DNA of 61,133 bases from an uncultured Bacteroides sp. (GCA_947074295.1 CAMTPC010000006.1:1-61133), one strand, 5' to 3'. Positions 8,867-17,792 are shown, numbered from the stretch's first letter. Numbers and translations are program-made. The notes: a model not told the origin generated them from the letters alone.

Positions 8867-8905
8867 AAGAGCCGGCAATGGAGTGATTTCCCATTGTCGG
8901 CTCTT
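8867..8905 (+). terminator. Strong hairpin after sigma gene 1 (no T-run)
   Basis: The 15-nt arms AAGAGCCGGCAATGG and CCATTGTCGGCTCTT pair fully with one G-U, around a 9-nt loop. No T-tract follows, so it may be a processing or stability hairpin instead of an intrinsic terminator. Confidence 0.5.
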
Positions 8906-9050
8906 CATCGTATTAGAAAAGCCATAAAAGAGAACTATTTTGCAAGGTTTTTCACTGTTTTAAGGTACTACAATTTCAACTATTACGAAGTATCCAACTA
9001 CTGGAAACTATCAAAGAAGGGGAGGAAACGTCTATAAAAACGTTCTAAAA

Positions 9051-9091
9051 CCACCCGAAAACTATTTTAAGACCACCCGAAAACTAACAAA
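9051..9091 (+). promoter_or_regulatory. Tandem CACC-AAAACTA motif upstream of sigma gene 2
   Basis: CCACCCGAAAACTAT starts at 9051 and CCACCCGAAAACTAA at 9073, spaced 22 nt (about two helical turns). They are 151 and 129 nt upstream of the ATG. An inverted AGTTTTC follows at 9115-9121. Confidence 0.55.
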
Positions 9092-9201
9092 AAAGCATTT
9101 TTACAAAAAAAAACAGTTTTCTGACAACTATTAAATAGCATTATTTATTACCTTCGCAATGACAAACAAAATAGCGACTAAAAATCTTATATCAATCATT
9201 T

Positions 9202-9705
9202 ATGAAAAGTGTAACCTTTAGAAACAATCTTATTCATCTCCAAGAAGAATTATTTAGATTTGCTTACAAACTCACGACAGACCGAGACCAAGCTAATGAC
9301 CTTCTCCAGGAAACATCACTTAAAGCTCTCGACAATGAGGACAAGTATATGCCAGACACAAATTTAAAGAGTTGGCTATATACCATTATGCGCAATACCT
9401 TCATCAATAATTATCATAAGGTGGTACGTGATCAAACTTTTATTGACCATACCGACAACCTGTATTATCTTAACTTCATCCCCGACTGCGAGATAAACAA
9501 TATAGAAAAGACATTTGAACTCAAAGAAATGTGGCGCATCGTCAATACATTGCCCCGTGACATGCGCATTCCTTTTTCATTGCACGTTTCTGGCTTTAAA
9601 TATCGCGAAATAGCTATTAAGCTGAACCTCCCTATCGGCACTATAAAAAGCCGCATATATGCTACACGCCAAAAACTGCAAGAAGAATTGAAGGATTTCG
9701 TGTAA
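9202..9705 (+). CDS. ECF-type RNA polymerase sigma factor, copy 2
   Basis: A 167-residue ECF sigma factor, complete in region 2 (LFRFAYKLTTDRDQANDLLQ, SWLYTIMRNTFINNYHK) and region 4 (FKYREIAIKLNLPIGTIKSR). It is clearly paralogous to copies 1 and 4 but more diverged, especially in the linker between regions 2 and 4. Target-promoter specificity may therefore differ. It has its own upstream repeat pair and a weak -7 box, so it is probably a separate transcription unit. No anti-sigma factor is adjacent. Confidence 0.9.
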   Translation: MKSVTFRNNLIHLQEELFRFAYKLTTDRDQANDLLQETSLKALDNEDKYMPDTNLKSWLYTIMRNTFINNYHKVVRDQTFIDHTDNLYYLNFIPDCEINNIEKTFELKEMWRIVNTLPRDMRIPFSLHVSGFKYREIAIKLNLPIGTIKSRIYATRQKLQEELKDFV

Positions 9706-9851
9706 ATAATTCAATTATGTGCCCTCAACGAATAAATAGACTCGTCAAAAAAGACCCAATTTCTATCAAAATAGTATTAGAATCTATCATTTGATAATTT
9801 GTAGCTGCAAGAAAGTGAGATTGTCTCCCCCATGTTCCTTAAATATGGCAT

Positions 9852-9859
9852 AAATTTGC
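9852..9859 (+). promoter_or_regulatory. -7 box upstream of the truncated sigma-like gene
   Basis: TAAATTTG is an exact TAnnTTTG match about 47 nt before the ATG at 9906. The CACC-AAAACTA repeats found before the other three copies are absent here. Confidence 0.4.
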
Positions 9860-9905
9860 CAACGTAAACATAAGAGAACAAATTTATTAAATAAAGGAAA
9901 CGATC

Positions 9906-10301
9906 ATGAAAAGTCTAAGTTCAAAGAAAAATCTGAGCCATTCGACAGTGAGAATAACAACACTAATGGATAAGCTTATCAATGATTTTGAGCATATTAA
10001 TAGTTTCTATGAAACTTATAGAACTGCGACTAATAACCGCATCTGCCAGAATCTACATAAGCTGACTTTAAAGAGATGCTTCTATTCACTGGTACATATC
10101 ATAGTATTCAACAATTATCGCCGCGCAGTGCGTCATGAATCATTTATAGCCTACGCCAATAACAATATTAACGATAACATCTTCGAGTTGGAGAGTTCTT
10201 CAGACATCTGCATCCATACACTTAAGGATATGCCTAAAGAAATAATCAAACAACGCATTGAGGATACTTATCAAAACATGCAAGAAGCGTTGAGTGCATG
10301 A
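9906..10301 (+). CDS. Degenerate ECF sigma paralogue lacking region 4 helix-turn-helix
   Basis: A 131-residue protein that aligns end to end with the three complete sigma factors. The N terminus MKSLSSKKNL matches MKSLSFRKDL. The middle block KRCFYSLVHIIVFNNYRRAVRHESF matches the -10-binding region of its siblings. The C terminus DMPKEIIKQRIEDTYQNMQEAL matches their LPKE start and RIFFTRQKLQEEL end, with about 30 residues holding the region 4 helix-turn-helix missing. Region 2 is also heavily substituted. The frame is intact, with an upstream -7 box and its own terminator. It could be a decaying copy or a core-binding decoy that modulates its siblings. Confidence 0.6.
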   Translation: MKSLSSKKNLSHSTVRITTLMDKLINDFEHINSFYETYRTATNNRICQNLHKLTLKRCFYSLVHIIVFNNYRRAVRHESFIAYANNNINDNIFELESSSDICIHTLKDMPKEIIKQRIEDTYQNMQEALSA

Positions 10302-10372
10302 CAAATTCAAAGTAATAAGAGTTTTCAATAGGTTTTTTCAATATATGTTTTTTTAATAGCCCACATTCATGA

Positions 10373-10413
10373 AGGTAAAATCTGGATTTAAGATTCGGAT
10401 TTTACCTTTTTTT
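10373..10413 (+). terminator. Intrinsic terminator after the truncated sigma-like gene
   Basis: A 10-bp perfect stem, AGGTAAAATC with GATTTTACCT, around a 15-nt loop and followed by a 7-nt T-run. Confidence 0.8.
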
Positions 10414-10530
10414 CTTGCCCCACGCAATCAACTCATCAAGGGTCTCATTTGTAAACAGAACCAGTTAACAAACGAATACCTTTGAGAGTTCAACCTAGAG
10501 AGCATTAAAATACACGATAAACACCCTATA

Positions 10531-10585
10531 CCACCTAAAAACTATCCAATCAAGCACCTAAAAACTATCAAATGACAGTTTTTAG
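10531..10585 (+). promoter_or_regulatory. Tandem plus inverted AAAACTA motif upstream of sigma gene 4
   Basis: CCACCTAAAAACTATC at 10531 and GCACCTAAAAACTATC at 10554 are spaced 23 nt and lie 156 and 133 nt before the ATG. The second forms a perfect 9-bp dyad (CTAAAAACT, 10-nt spacer, AGTTTTTAG at 10577-10585). Confidence 0.55.
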
Positions 10586-10686
10586 ACTTAACAATAACGG
10601 TTTTCCCCCCGTTCGAGGAGAAATAAAGAGTTAACATTGTATCACAAAACTTCAGTGAAAATTCACACTCTAAAATAGTATCGCAT

Positions 10687-11190
10687 ATGAAAAGTTTAAG
10701 CTTCAGAAAAGACTTGATTGGTGTACAAGATGAACTTCTACGATTTGCGTACAAGCTTACTACCAACCGCGAACAAGCCAACGATCTTTTGCAAGAAACT
10801 TCGTTGAAAGCGCTGGATAATGAGGACAAATTTTTGCCCGACACTAACTTTAAAGGATGGATGTACACCATTATGCGTAATATTTTTATTAACAACTATC
10901 GAAAAGTGGTACGTGATCAGACCTTTGTCGATCAGACAGACAATCTTTACCACATCAATCAATCGCAGGAGCACAGTTTTGACAACAGCGAGAGTTCATA
11001 CGACTTGAAAGAGATGCGCAAAATAGTAGGAGGGCTACCCAAAGAATACAAAGTGCCTTTCTCTATGCATGTATCGGGATTCAAATACCGTGAGATAGCG
11101 GAAAGATTGCATCTCCCATTAGGCACCGTGAAAAGCAGAATCTTCTTCACCCGCCAAAAACTGCAACAAGAATTAAAAGATTTCAGATAA
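10687..11190 (+). CDS. ECF-type RNA polymerase sigma factor, copy 4
   Basis: A 167-residue ECF sigma factor, nearly the twin of copy 1 (about 149 of 167 residues identical by hand count). Most differences fall in the region 2-4 linker and at the extreme N terminus. Region 2 (LLRFAYKLTTNREQAND, GWMYTIMRNIFINNYRK) and region 4 (FKYREIAERLHLPLGTVKSR) are complete. Because the DNA-contacting segments are nearly the same, copies 1 and 4 probably read the same promoters. It is followed by a long hairpin and then by the promoter of the division cluster. No anti-sigma gene is present. Confidence 0.9.
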   Translation: MKSLSFRKDLIGVQDELLRFAYKLTTNREQANDLLQETSLKALDNEDKFLPDTNFKGWMYTIMRNIFINNYRKVVRDQTFVDQTDNLYHINQSQEHSFDNSESSYDLKEMRKIVGGLPKEYKVPFSMHVSGFKYREIAERLHLPLGTVKSRIFFTRQKLQQELKDFR

Positions 11191-11258
11191 AACAAGACTC
11201 AAGTAAAATGACCTAGACTATTTTGTACAATATTTTTTAGATTTTAATAGCATAGCAA

Positions 11259-11310
11259 GAAAGAGAGCAGACTATACGGCCGAAACCCGTAAGTTTGCTC
11301 TCTTTCCTTT
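11259..11310 (+). terminator. Terminator after sigma gene 4
   Basis: Outer arms GAAAGAGAGCA and TGCTCTCTTTC (11 bp) enclose a second stem ACTATACGG / CCGTAAGT with one bulge. A T-rich stretch (TTTCCTTT) overlaps the end of the right arm. Confidence 0.65.
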
Positions 11311-11471
11311 GATATGACAATGAACTTTGAGAAACTCGAAAAACAAACTTAAGATAGGATCAAAACCTAAATTATTATGACCTACCCGATAAGGTAGAAA
11401 ACCGAAATGACAGAGAAGCAACATTTTAACAATCGGTTGATAACTTTATTCCCCATTTTAAGCACAAAGTC

Positions 11472-11503
11472 TTGAATTAGTATTTTAGAAATATGTATTT
11501 TTG
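11472..11503 (+). promoter_or_regulatory. Promoter of the division/cell-wall cluster
   Basis: A -7 box TATTTTTG (exact TAnnTTTG) at 11496-11503 with a TTG at 11472-11474, 21 nt apart. The box ends 31 nt before the rsmH ATG. Confidence 0.6.
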
Positions 11504-11534
11504 CAAATGTTAGTCTAATTATAAAATATAATTA

Positions 11535-12458
11535 ATGAAAGTGGATCAAGAACAACCGGTATATCACGTTCCCGTATTGTTGAAACAAAGTGTGGACGCA
11601 ATGGACATCCAGCCCAATGGCACCTATGTAGATGTCACTTTCGGCGGCGGGGGTCATTCACGCGAGATTTTATCACGACTCGGACCCGAAGGACGCCTTT
11701 TCGGGTTTGACCAAGACGAAGATGCCGAACGCAATATCCCTAGTTCGCCACAATTCACCTTCGTTAGAAGCAACTTCCGCTATCTGCTTAACTTCCTTCG
11801 GTACCATGAAGCAAGTCAGGTTGACAGCATTCTGGGAGATTTAGGCGTATCATCGCATCATTTTGACGACAGCGAACGTGGATTCTCATTCCGTTTCTCG
11901 GGCGCTTTGGATATGCGCATGAACAAACGTGCTGGCATGACAGCGGCAGATATAGTGAATTCATATCCAGAGGAAAAACTAGCGGATATTTTTTATCTTT
12001 ATGGCGAATTGAAGAATAGCCGAAAAATAGCCGCCACACTAGTGAAGAAACGTGCAGAGAAATCCATCAATACGATTGATGAGTTTCTGGATGTGATCAA
12101 ACCACTATTTGGCCGTGAACGCGAAAAGAAAGAATTAGCCAAGGTATTCCAGGCACTACGCATAGAAGTGAATCAGGAAATGGAAGCACTCAAAGAAATG
12201 CTATATGCAGCCATAGAGGCCTTAAAGCCTGGCGGCAGATTGGTCATCATCACCTATCACTCTTTAGAAGACCGCATGGTGAAAAACATCATGAAGACGG
12301 GAAATGTGGAAGGGAAAACCATACGAGATTTCTATGGCAACATTGAAGCACCATTGCGGCCAGTGAGCAATAAGGTGATAGTGCCTGATGAAGAAGAGAT
12401 AGCGCGTAACCCGCGTTCTAGAAGCGCCAAACTACGCGTGGCAGAGAAGCAAGTTTAA
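11535..12458 (+). CDS. rsmH: 16S rRNA (cytosine-1402-N4)-methyltransferase
   Basis: A 307-residue RsmH (MraW), which methylates N4 of C1402 in the decoding centre of 16S rRNA using S-adenosylmethionine. The SAM-binding loop YVDVTFGGGGHSREIL is near residues 32-47. Other family blocks are SILGDLGVSSHHFD, RGFSFRFSGALDMRM, RIEVNQEMEAL and the C-terminal NPRSRSAKLRVAEK. The length is typical. It is the first gene of the division/cell-wall cluster here because mraZ, which normally precedes it, is absent. Confidence 0.97.
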   Translation: MKVDQEQPVYHVPVLLKQSVDAMDIQPNGTYVDVTFGGGGHSREILSRLGPEGRLFGFDQDEDAERNIPSSPQFTFVRSNFRYLLNFLRYHEASQVDSILGDLGVSSHHFDDSERGFSFRFSGALDMRMNKRAGMTAADIVNSYPEEKLADIFYLYGELKNSRKIAATLVKKRAEKSINTIDEFLDVIKPLFGREREKKELAKVFQALRIEVNQEMEALKEMLYAAIEALKPGGRLVIITYHSLEDRMVKNIMKTGNVEGKTIRDFYGNIEAPLRPVSNKVIVPDEEEIARNPRSRSAKLRVAEKQV

Positions 12459-12502
12459 TTTTTTTATATTCCGAGAAAAAGACGCTATAAGGAGAAGAGG
12501 AT

Positions 12503-12838
12503 ATGGTACAGACAGAGGAAAAAAAGAAGAAGAGTTCGCTTAAGAGCTTTATGGGCGGCGACATCTTGATGATGGACTTTTTCCGCCGGCAGCTGAAATT
12601 GCTTCTGCTGATTTTAGTACTTCTGATGTTTTACATCAACAACCGATATATAGCGCAGCGCAAAGTACTCGAAATAGACCGACTCCGTAAAGAGCTAGTC
12701 GACATCAAATATGACGCCCTGACCCGCAACTCCGAACTGATGGAGAGGAGCAGGCAATCGCGCATCGAAGAACATATCGCAGGAAAAGAGGAGAGTGTGA
12801 AAATATCCACCAACCCACCTTATATCATAAAGAGATAG
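12503..12838 (+). CDS. ftsL: FtsL-like bitopic division protein
   Basis: A 111-residue protein with a basic cytoplasmic N terminus (about 1-35), one membrane helix (about 36-52, LLLLILVLLMFYI) and a periplasmic coiled-coil stretch (ALTRNSELMERSRQSRIEEHI). This layout and its place between rsmH and ftsI identify it as the FtsL of the Bacteroidota type, a scaffold that bridges FtsQ and the septal synthase FtsW-FtsI. Sequence conservation in this family is low, so the call rests on topology and position. Confidence 0.82.
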   Translation: MVQTEEKKKKSSLKSFMGGDILMMDFFRRQLKLLLLILVLLMFYINNRYIAQRKVLEIDRLRKELVDIKYDALTRNSELMERSRQSRIEEHIAGKEESVKISTNPPYIIKR

Positions 12839-12873
12839 AAACGAAACGCTAACAATCAGACCCTAAAAGAGAC

Positions 12874-15000
12874 GTGTCCCAGATAAAGAGTAAGATAATC
12901 ACCCGCTACTATGGCATCGCGCTGATTTTCATCACGGTTGCTGTAGCTATCATCATTAAAGCTGCCGTCATTATGTTTTTCCAGAAAGACTATTGGCAGG
13001 CTGTGGCAGACCGCTTTGTCAAGGAAAATGTGCCCATCAAGCCCAACCGAGGGAATATACTCTCGGCTGATGGCAAGCTAATGGCTAGCTCCTTGCCAGA
13101 GTATCGAATCTACATGGATTTTAAAGCGGGCGGACCTGTTAAAGACTCGCTACTGTTCAAGGTACACCTCGACGAAGTGTGTGAAGGCTTGCACCGTGTG
13201 CTGCCCGATAAGAGTGTAGCTGAATTTAAACGAATACTTCAAGAAGGACGAAGAAAGGGCTCGCAGAATTATCTGATTTACCCAAAACGTATTTCATACA
13301 TACAATACAAGCAGATTAAGGAGTTGCCAGTATTCAACATGAACAAGTATCGTGGCGGCTTCCATCACCAGGCCTATAATAACCGTAAAAAACCATTCGG
13401 CTCATTGGCTGCACATACACTGGGAAGTGTTTATGCCGATGCTTCGAGAGGAGCCCGAAGTGGTATAGAACTGGCCTATGACAGCTTGCTGAGTGGAAAA
13501 GAAGGAAATACACGTCGCCAGAAAGTAAGAAATCGCTATGTGAATATAGTGGATATACCCGCACAGGATGGATGTGACCTGGTTACGACTATCGATGTGG
13601 GCATGCAGGATATCTGCGAGAAAGCACTTGTTGATAAGATGAAAGAAATCAACGCACACGTAGGTGTGGTGGTTTTGATGGAAGTAGCGACAGGCGAAGT
13701 GAAGGCTATCGTGAACATGCAGAAAGGGAATGATGGCAACTTTTATGAGATGGACAGCCACGCCATAAGCGATATGTTGGAACCTGGATCAACTTTCAAG
13801 ACTGCTTCCATCATGGTGGCGCTGGAGGATGGGTATATCACCCCCGACACGGAGGTGGATACAGGAACAGGAGTAGTCAACATGTATGGAAGCCGCATGA
13901 GAGACCATAACTGGCATCGTGGAGGCTATGGTAAAATAGACGTGACACACATCATGATGTATTCGTCCAACGTAGGCGTATCGCATCTGATTGATAAATA
14001 TTACGCCAACCAACCCGAGAAATTCGTGAATGGACTGAAACGGATGAGTATAGACCAACCACTGAATTTGCAGATAAAAGGCGAAGGACGCCCCAATATC
14101 AAGGGACCTAGTGAACGCTATTTCTCGAAAACCACACTCCCATGGATGAGTATAGGCTATGAGACACAGGTGCCACCCCTCAACATATTGACCTTCTACA
14201 ACGCCATCGCCAACAATGGAGTGATGGTGAAACCGAAATTTGTAAAAGAGATTGTGAAGGATGGGAGAGTCATAGAAGAGATCGAAACGGAGGTAATCAA
14301 CCCACGGATCTGTTCGGAAAGCACATTAAAACAAACACAAGAGATGCTTTACCGAGTAGTATATGACGGATTGGCTAAACCTGCTGGAAGTAGGCAGTTT
14401 GCGGTAGCCGGAAAAACCGGTACAGCACAGATCTCACAAGGTGCTCAAGGTTATAAAACGGGCACGGTCAACTATCTGGTGAGCTTTTGTGGCTATTTCC
14501 CTGCCGAGAATCCACAGTACAGCTGCATAGTTTCTATCCGCAAACCAGGTTTACCCGCTTCGGGGGGGATGATGGCAGGTAGCGTCTTCGGGAAAATAGC
14601 CGAGCGTGTCTATGCCAAAAACCTGTATCTGCCACTGACTGCAGCCGTAGACTCTAATAGCATATTCGTGCCTCATGTAAAAGCCGGTGATTTCACGGAA
14701 ACACGAAAAGTACTGAGCGATTTAAGAGTAGATACGAAATTGGGATATAATTTCCCGCGCAATAGAGAGGCTTGGTGCAGTGTGGAGCATAACAATGACG
14801 GAGTGAGTCTGAACCATCGTGACATGATGGCGGAGATGGTGCCGGATGTATCGGGGATGGGCGCGAAAGACGCTGTTTTCCTGATGGAAAGTAGAGGTCT
14901 GAAGGTTAGGCTCGCGGGCGTAGGCCGAGTATACCGCCAATCCATAGCCCACGGCACAAGAATACGTCGCGGGCAAACCGTGACATTGGAACTGAAATAA
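12874..15000 (+). CDS. ftsI: Septal penicillin-binding protein FtsI (class B PBP) with PASTA domain
   Basis: A 708-residue division transpeptidase starting with GTG. It has an N-terminal membrane helix (about 15-36), a dimerisation/pedestal domain and a transpeptidase domain with the three penicillin-binding motifs: STFK (catalytic Ser306, Lys309), SSN in MMYSSNVGVSH and KTG at 514-516. One PASTA domain closes the protein (about 645-708, VPDVSGMGAKDAVF). It cross-links septal peptidoglycan with FtsW. It follows ftsL by 35 nt and precedes murE by 33 nt. PASTA is common in Bacteroidota FtsI and may bind glycan or muropeptides. Confidence 0.95.
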   Translation: MSQIKSKIITRYYGIALIFITVAVAIIIKAAVIMFFQKDYWQAVADRFVKENVPIKPNRGNILSADGKLMASSLPEYRIYMDFKAGGPVKDSLLFKVHLDEVCEGLHRVLPDKSVAEFKRILQEGRRKGSQNYLIYPKRISYIQYKQIKELPVFNMNKYRGGFHHQAYNNRKKPFGSLAAHTLGSVYADASRGARSGIELAYDSLLSGKEGNTRRQKVRNRYVNIVDIPAQDGCDLVTTIDVGMQDICEKALVDKMKEINAHVGVVVLMEVATGEVKAIVNMQKGNDGNFYEMDSHAISDMLEPGSTFKTASIMVALEDGYITPDTEVDTGTGVVNMYGSRMRDHNWHRGGYGKIDVTHIMMYSSNVGVSHLIDKYYANQPEKFVNGLKRMSIDQPLNLQIKGEGRPNIKGPSERYFSKTTLPWMSIGYETQVPPLNILTFYNAIANNGVMVKPKFVKEIVKDGRVIEEIETEVINPRICSESTLKQTQEMLYRVVYDGLAKPAGSRQFAVAGKTGTAQISQGAQGYKTGTVNYLVSFCGYFPAENPQYSCIVSIRKPGLPASGGMMAGSVFGKIAERVYAKNLYLPLTAAVDSNSIFVPHVKAGDFTETRKVLSDLRVDTKLGYNFPRNREAWCSVEHNNDGVSLNHRDMMAEMVPDVSGMGAKDAVFLMESRGLKVRLAGVGRVYRQSIAHGTRIRRGQTVTLELK

Positions 15001-15033
15001 GAATAGAATATTAATAATAGATCGATTAAGGGA

Positions 15034-16491
15034 ATGAAGTTAAGCGAATTATTAAAAAACATAGAGCCACTCGAAGTGAATGGAGACATAGCTGTCGAAA
15101 TCGATGGAGTGGAAATAGACTCAAGATTAATCGAACCGGGATTTCTGTTTATAGCCCTGAAAGGTACACAGACAGATGGTCATCGCTTTATAAGCGCTGC
15201 TATCGAGAAAGGTGCTCGTGCAGTGTTATGCCAAGAGTTGCCCGAGTCATTGACAGAGGGAGTGACGTTTGTGGCCGTGAAAGACAGTGAAGAGGCTTGC
15301 GGAAAAGTGGCTACCGCTTTTTTTGGCAACCCCACCCAACAGTTAAAACTAGTTGGAGTGACTGGTACCAACGGCAAAACCACGACAGCTACCCTGCTCT
15401 ACGACACATTCCGCTACTTGGGTCATAAAGCAGGATTGATATCAACTGTTTGCAACTATATAGACGGAACCGCAGTACCTACTGAACACACCACACCCGA
15501 CCCCATCACCCTGAACCGTCTGTTGGGGCAAATGGTACAGGCTGGGTGTGAATATGCCTTTATGGAAGTGAGTTCACATGCTGTCGACCAGAAACGAATC
15601 AGCGGACTGGAATTTGCCGGAGGGATTTTTACAAATCTAACGCGCGACCATTTGGATTATCACAAGACGGTGGATAACTATTTGAAAGCAAAAAAGAAAT
15701 TCTTTGATGATCTTCCCAAAGAAGCTTTTAGTCTGACGAATCTGGATGATAAGAACGGATTGGTGATGACACAAAATACGCGTTCGAAGGTATATACCTA
15801 CTCGCTACGCACCATGAGCGACTTCAAAGGTCGTGTACTGGAATCACACTTCGAAGGGATGCTTCTGGAGTTTAACAACCGAGAATTGATGGTGCAGTTC
15901 ATCGGCAAGTTTAATGCTTCGAACTTATTGGCTGTGTTTGGCGCAGCGGTACTTCTGGGTGAGAAAGAAGATGATGTATTAGTGGCATTAAGTACCTTAC
16001 ACCCTGTAGCCGGACGCTTTGACGCTGTACGTTCCCCTGAAGGATTCACAGCCATCGTGGACTATGCTCATACACCTGATGCATTGATCAATGTATTGAA
16101 TGCCATTCATGGTGTATTGGAAGGGCGCGGAAAAGTAATCACCGTAGTAGGTGCAGGCGGAAACCGTGACAAAGGCAAACGACCCATCATGGCCAAAGAG
16201 TCGGCGCGCTATAGCGACCGAGTCATCATCACATCGGACAATCCGCGATTTGAAGAGCCGCAAGACATCATCAACGACATGCTGGCAGGATTGGACAAAG
16301 AGGATATGCGCAAAACCATCAGCATAGCCGATCGGAAAGAGGCTATAAAAGCAGCATGTATGCTGGCAGAAAAGGGTGACGTCATTCTGGTAGCCGGCAA
16401 AGGACACGAGAACTACCAAGACGTGAAAGGTGTGAAACACCACTTTGATGATAAAGAAATACTGAAGGAGCTTTTTTACACTAACGACTAA
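15034..16491 (+). CDS. murE: UDP-MurNAc-L-Ala-D-Glu:meso-diaminopimelate ligase
   Basis: A 485-residue Mur ligase that adds the third residue of the stem peptide in the cytosol. The ATP loop [13 protein letters not shown] is near residue 110, and [23 protein letters not shown] carries further ligase motifs. The substrate-selecting motif DNPR is at 402-405. That motif marks enzymes specific for meso-diaminopimelate; Lys-type enzymes have DDPR or similar. The peptidoglycan of this organism is therefore probably mDAP-type, as expected for a Gram-negative. Confidence 0.96.
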   Translation: MKLSELLKNIEPLEVNGDIAVEIDGVEIDSRLIEPGFLFIALKGTQTDGHRFISAAIEKGARAVLCQELPESLTEGVTFVAVKDSEEACGKVATAFFGNPTQQLKLVGVTGTNGKTTTATLLYDTFRYLGHKAGLISTVCNYIDGTAVPTEHTTPDPITLNRLLGQMVQAGCEYAFMEVSSHAVDQKRISGLEFAGGIFTNLTRDHLDYHKTVDNYLKAKKKFFDDLPKEAFSLTNLDDKNGLVMTQNTRSKVYTYSLRTMSDFKGRVLESHFEGMLLEFNNRELMVQFIGKFNASNLLAVFGAAVLLGEKEDDVLVALSTLHPVAGRFDAVRSPEGFTAIVDYAHTPDALINVLNAIHGVLEGRGKVITVVGAGGNRDKGKRPIMAKESARYSDRVIITSDNPRFEEPQDIINDMLAGLDKEDMRKTISIADRKEAIKAACMLAEKGDVILVAGKGHENYQDVKGVKHHFDDKEILKELFYTND

Positions 16492-16500
16492 CAACAGAAT

Positions 16501-17772
16501 ATGTTATACTATCTTTTTGAATGGCTAGATAAATACGATTTTCCAGGTGCAGGCGTGTTTGCCTATACCTCATTTCGTGCATTGATGGCCATTATTTTGG
16601 CGCTGCTCATATCGACCATCTTCGGAGCGCGTTTCATCAAACTGCTGAAGAGCAAACAAATCACGGAGATTCAGCGTGACGCTAAAATCGACCCATTTGG
16701 TGTGAACAAAGTGGGTGTTCCCAGCATGGGAGGTATTATCATTATCGTGTCCATATTACTACCATGTCTGCTCTTGGGTAAACTACATAATGTCTACATG
16801 TGGCTAATGCTGGTCACTACTGTTTGGCTGGGCGCGTTGGGCTTTGCAGACGACTATATCAAGATATTCAAAAAAGATAAAGAAGGGCTACATGGTAAAT
16901 TCAAGATCATAGGTCAGGTGGGGCTGGGCCTCATCGTAGGACTAACGCTGTATCTCAGCCCGAGTGTGGTGATGTGTGAAAATATAGAAACACGCCATGC
17001 TGAGAATGACGAGATCATTGTTACTCACAAAAAAAACACGATCAAGTCAACGCAGACTACAATCCCATTTTTCAAAAACAACAACCTGGATTATGCGGAT
17101 TTCGTATCTTTCATGGGCGAATATGCGCAAACAGCAGGTTGGATATTATTTGTATTGGTCACTATATTGGTGGTGACTGCCGTGTCCAATGGTGCTAACC
17201 TGAACGATGGCATGGACGGCATGGCTGCAGGAAATTCCGCCATCATCGGTGCCACATTAGGTATATTGGCCTATGTCTCGAGTCACGTGGAGTTTGCAAG
17301 CTACCTCAACATCATGTATATTCCTGGATCTGAGGAGTTGGTTATTTTTATCTGCGCTTTTATCGGTGCAATGATTGGATTCTTATGGTATAATGCTTAT
17401 CCCGCACAGGTATTTATGGGAGATACTGGTAGTCTGACGATTGGTGGTATCATCGCTGTATTTGCCATCGCTATTCACAAGGAACTGTTGATACCGATAC
17501 TCTGTGGGATCTTTTTCGTAGAGAGCGTTTCGGTTATCTTGCAGCGTGTCTATTACAAAATAGGGAAGCGCAAAGGTGTGAAGCAACGTGTATTTAAACG
17601 CGCACCTATACACGACCATTTCCGTACTTCCATGAGTCAGATTGAGCCAGGATGTAAAGTGATTATCACCAAACCAACGACGCTGTTTCATGAATCTAAA
17701 ATTACAACCCGGTTTTGGATTGTAACCATCATTCTAGCGGCGATTACCATCATAACACTAAAAGTAAGATAA
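16501..17772 (+). CDS. mraY: Phospho-MurNAc-pentapeptide transferase
   Basis: A 423-residue polytopic membrane enzyme that transfers phospho-MurNAc-pentapeptide to undecaprenyl phosphate, forming lipid I. Conserved blocks are GVPSMGGIIII, the catalytic-loop LGFADDYIK, NGANLNDGMDGMAAGNS and VFMGDTGSLTIGG. It is longer than E. coli MraY because of a charged insert (about residues 158-200), a Bacteroidota feature. It starts 9 nt after murE. An open frame reaching back from murD over its 3' end is not the real murD start. Confidence 0.96.
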   Translation: MLYYLFEWLDKYDFPGAGVFAYTSFRALMAIILALLISTIFGARFIKLLKSKQITEIQRDAKIDPFGVNKVGVPSMGGIIIIVSILLPCLLLGKLHNVYMWLMLVTTVWLGALGFADDYIKIFKKDKEGLHGKFKIIGQVGLGLIVGLTLYLSPSVVMCENIETRHAENDEIIVTHKKNTIKSTQTTIPFFKNNNLDYADFVSFMGEYAQTAGWILFVLVTILVVTAVSNGANLNDGMDGMAAGNSAIIGATLGILAYVSSHVEFASYLNIMYIPGSEELVIFICAFIGAMIGFLWYNAYPAQVFMGDTGSLTIGGIIAVFAIAIHKELLIPILCGIFFVESVSVILQRVYYKIGKRKGVKQRVFKRAPIHDHFRTSMSQIEPGCKVIITKPTTLFHESKITTRFWIVTIILAAITIITLKVR

Positions 17773-17792
17773 ATAAAAGAGATAATAGAGCA

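Larger units (their letters stand above)
8708..9201 (+). other. Intergenic region between sigma genes 1 and 2
   Basis: No credible gene. It holds a long hairpin at 8867-8905, two direct copies of the CACC-AAAACTA motif at 9051 and 9073, an inverted AGTTTTC at 9115 and a possible -7 box TACCTTCG at 9149-9156 (one mismatch). Confidence 0.6.
10302..10686 (+). other. Intergenic region between sigma-like gene 3 and sigma gene 4
   Basis: No gene. It contains the terminator at 10373-10413 and the repeat pair plus inverted copy at 10531-10585. A short hairpin AACGG...CCGTT lies near 10599-10616, and a one-mismatch -7 box TAACATTG is at 10632-10639. Confidence 0.6.
11191..11534 (+). other. Intergenic region between sigma gene 4 and rsmH
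   Basis: Holds a terminator hairpin at 11259-11310 and the rsmH promoter at 11472-11503. No mraZ gene or remnant is visible in any frame, although mraZ normally opens this cluster. Confidence 0.65.

Noticed and set aside
8828..9037. 69-residue TTG-start ORF after sigma gene 1
   Set aside because: It runs through the 15-bp hairpin, starts with TTG, and its Lys/Arg/Tyr/Phe-rich composition looks like translated intergenic DNA.
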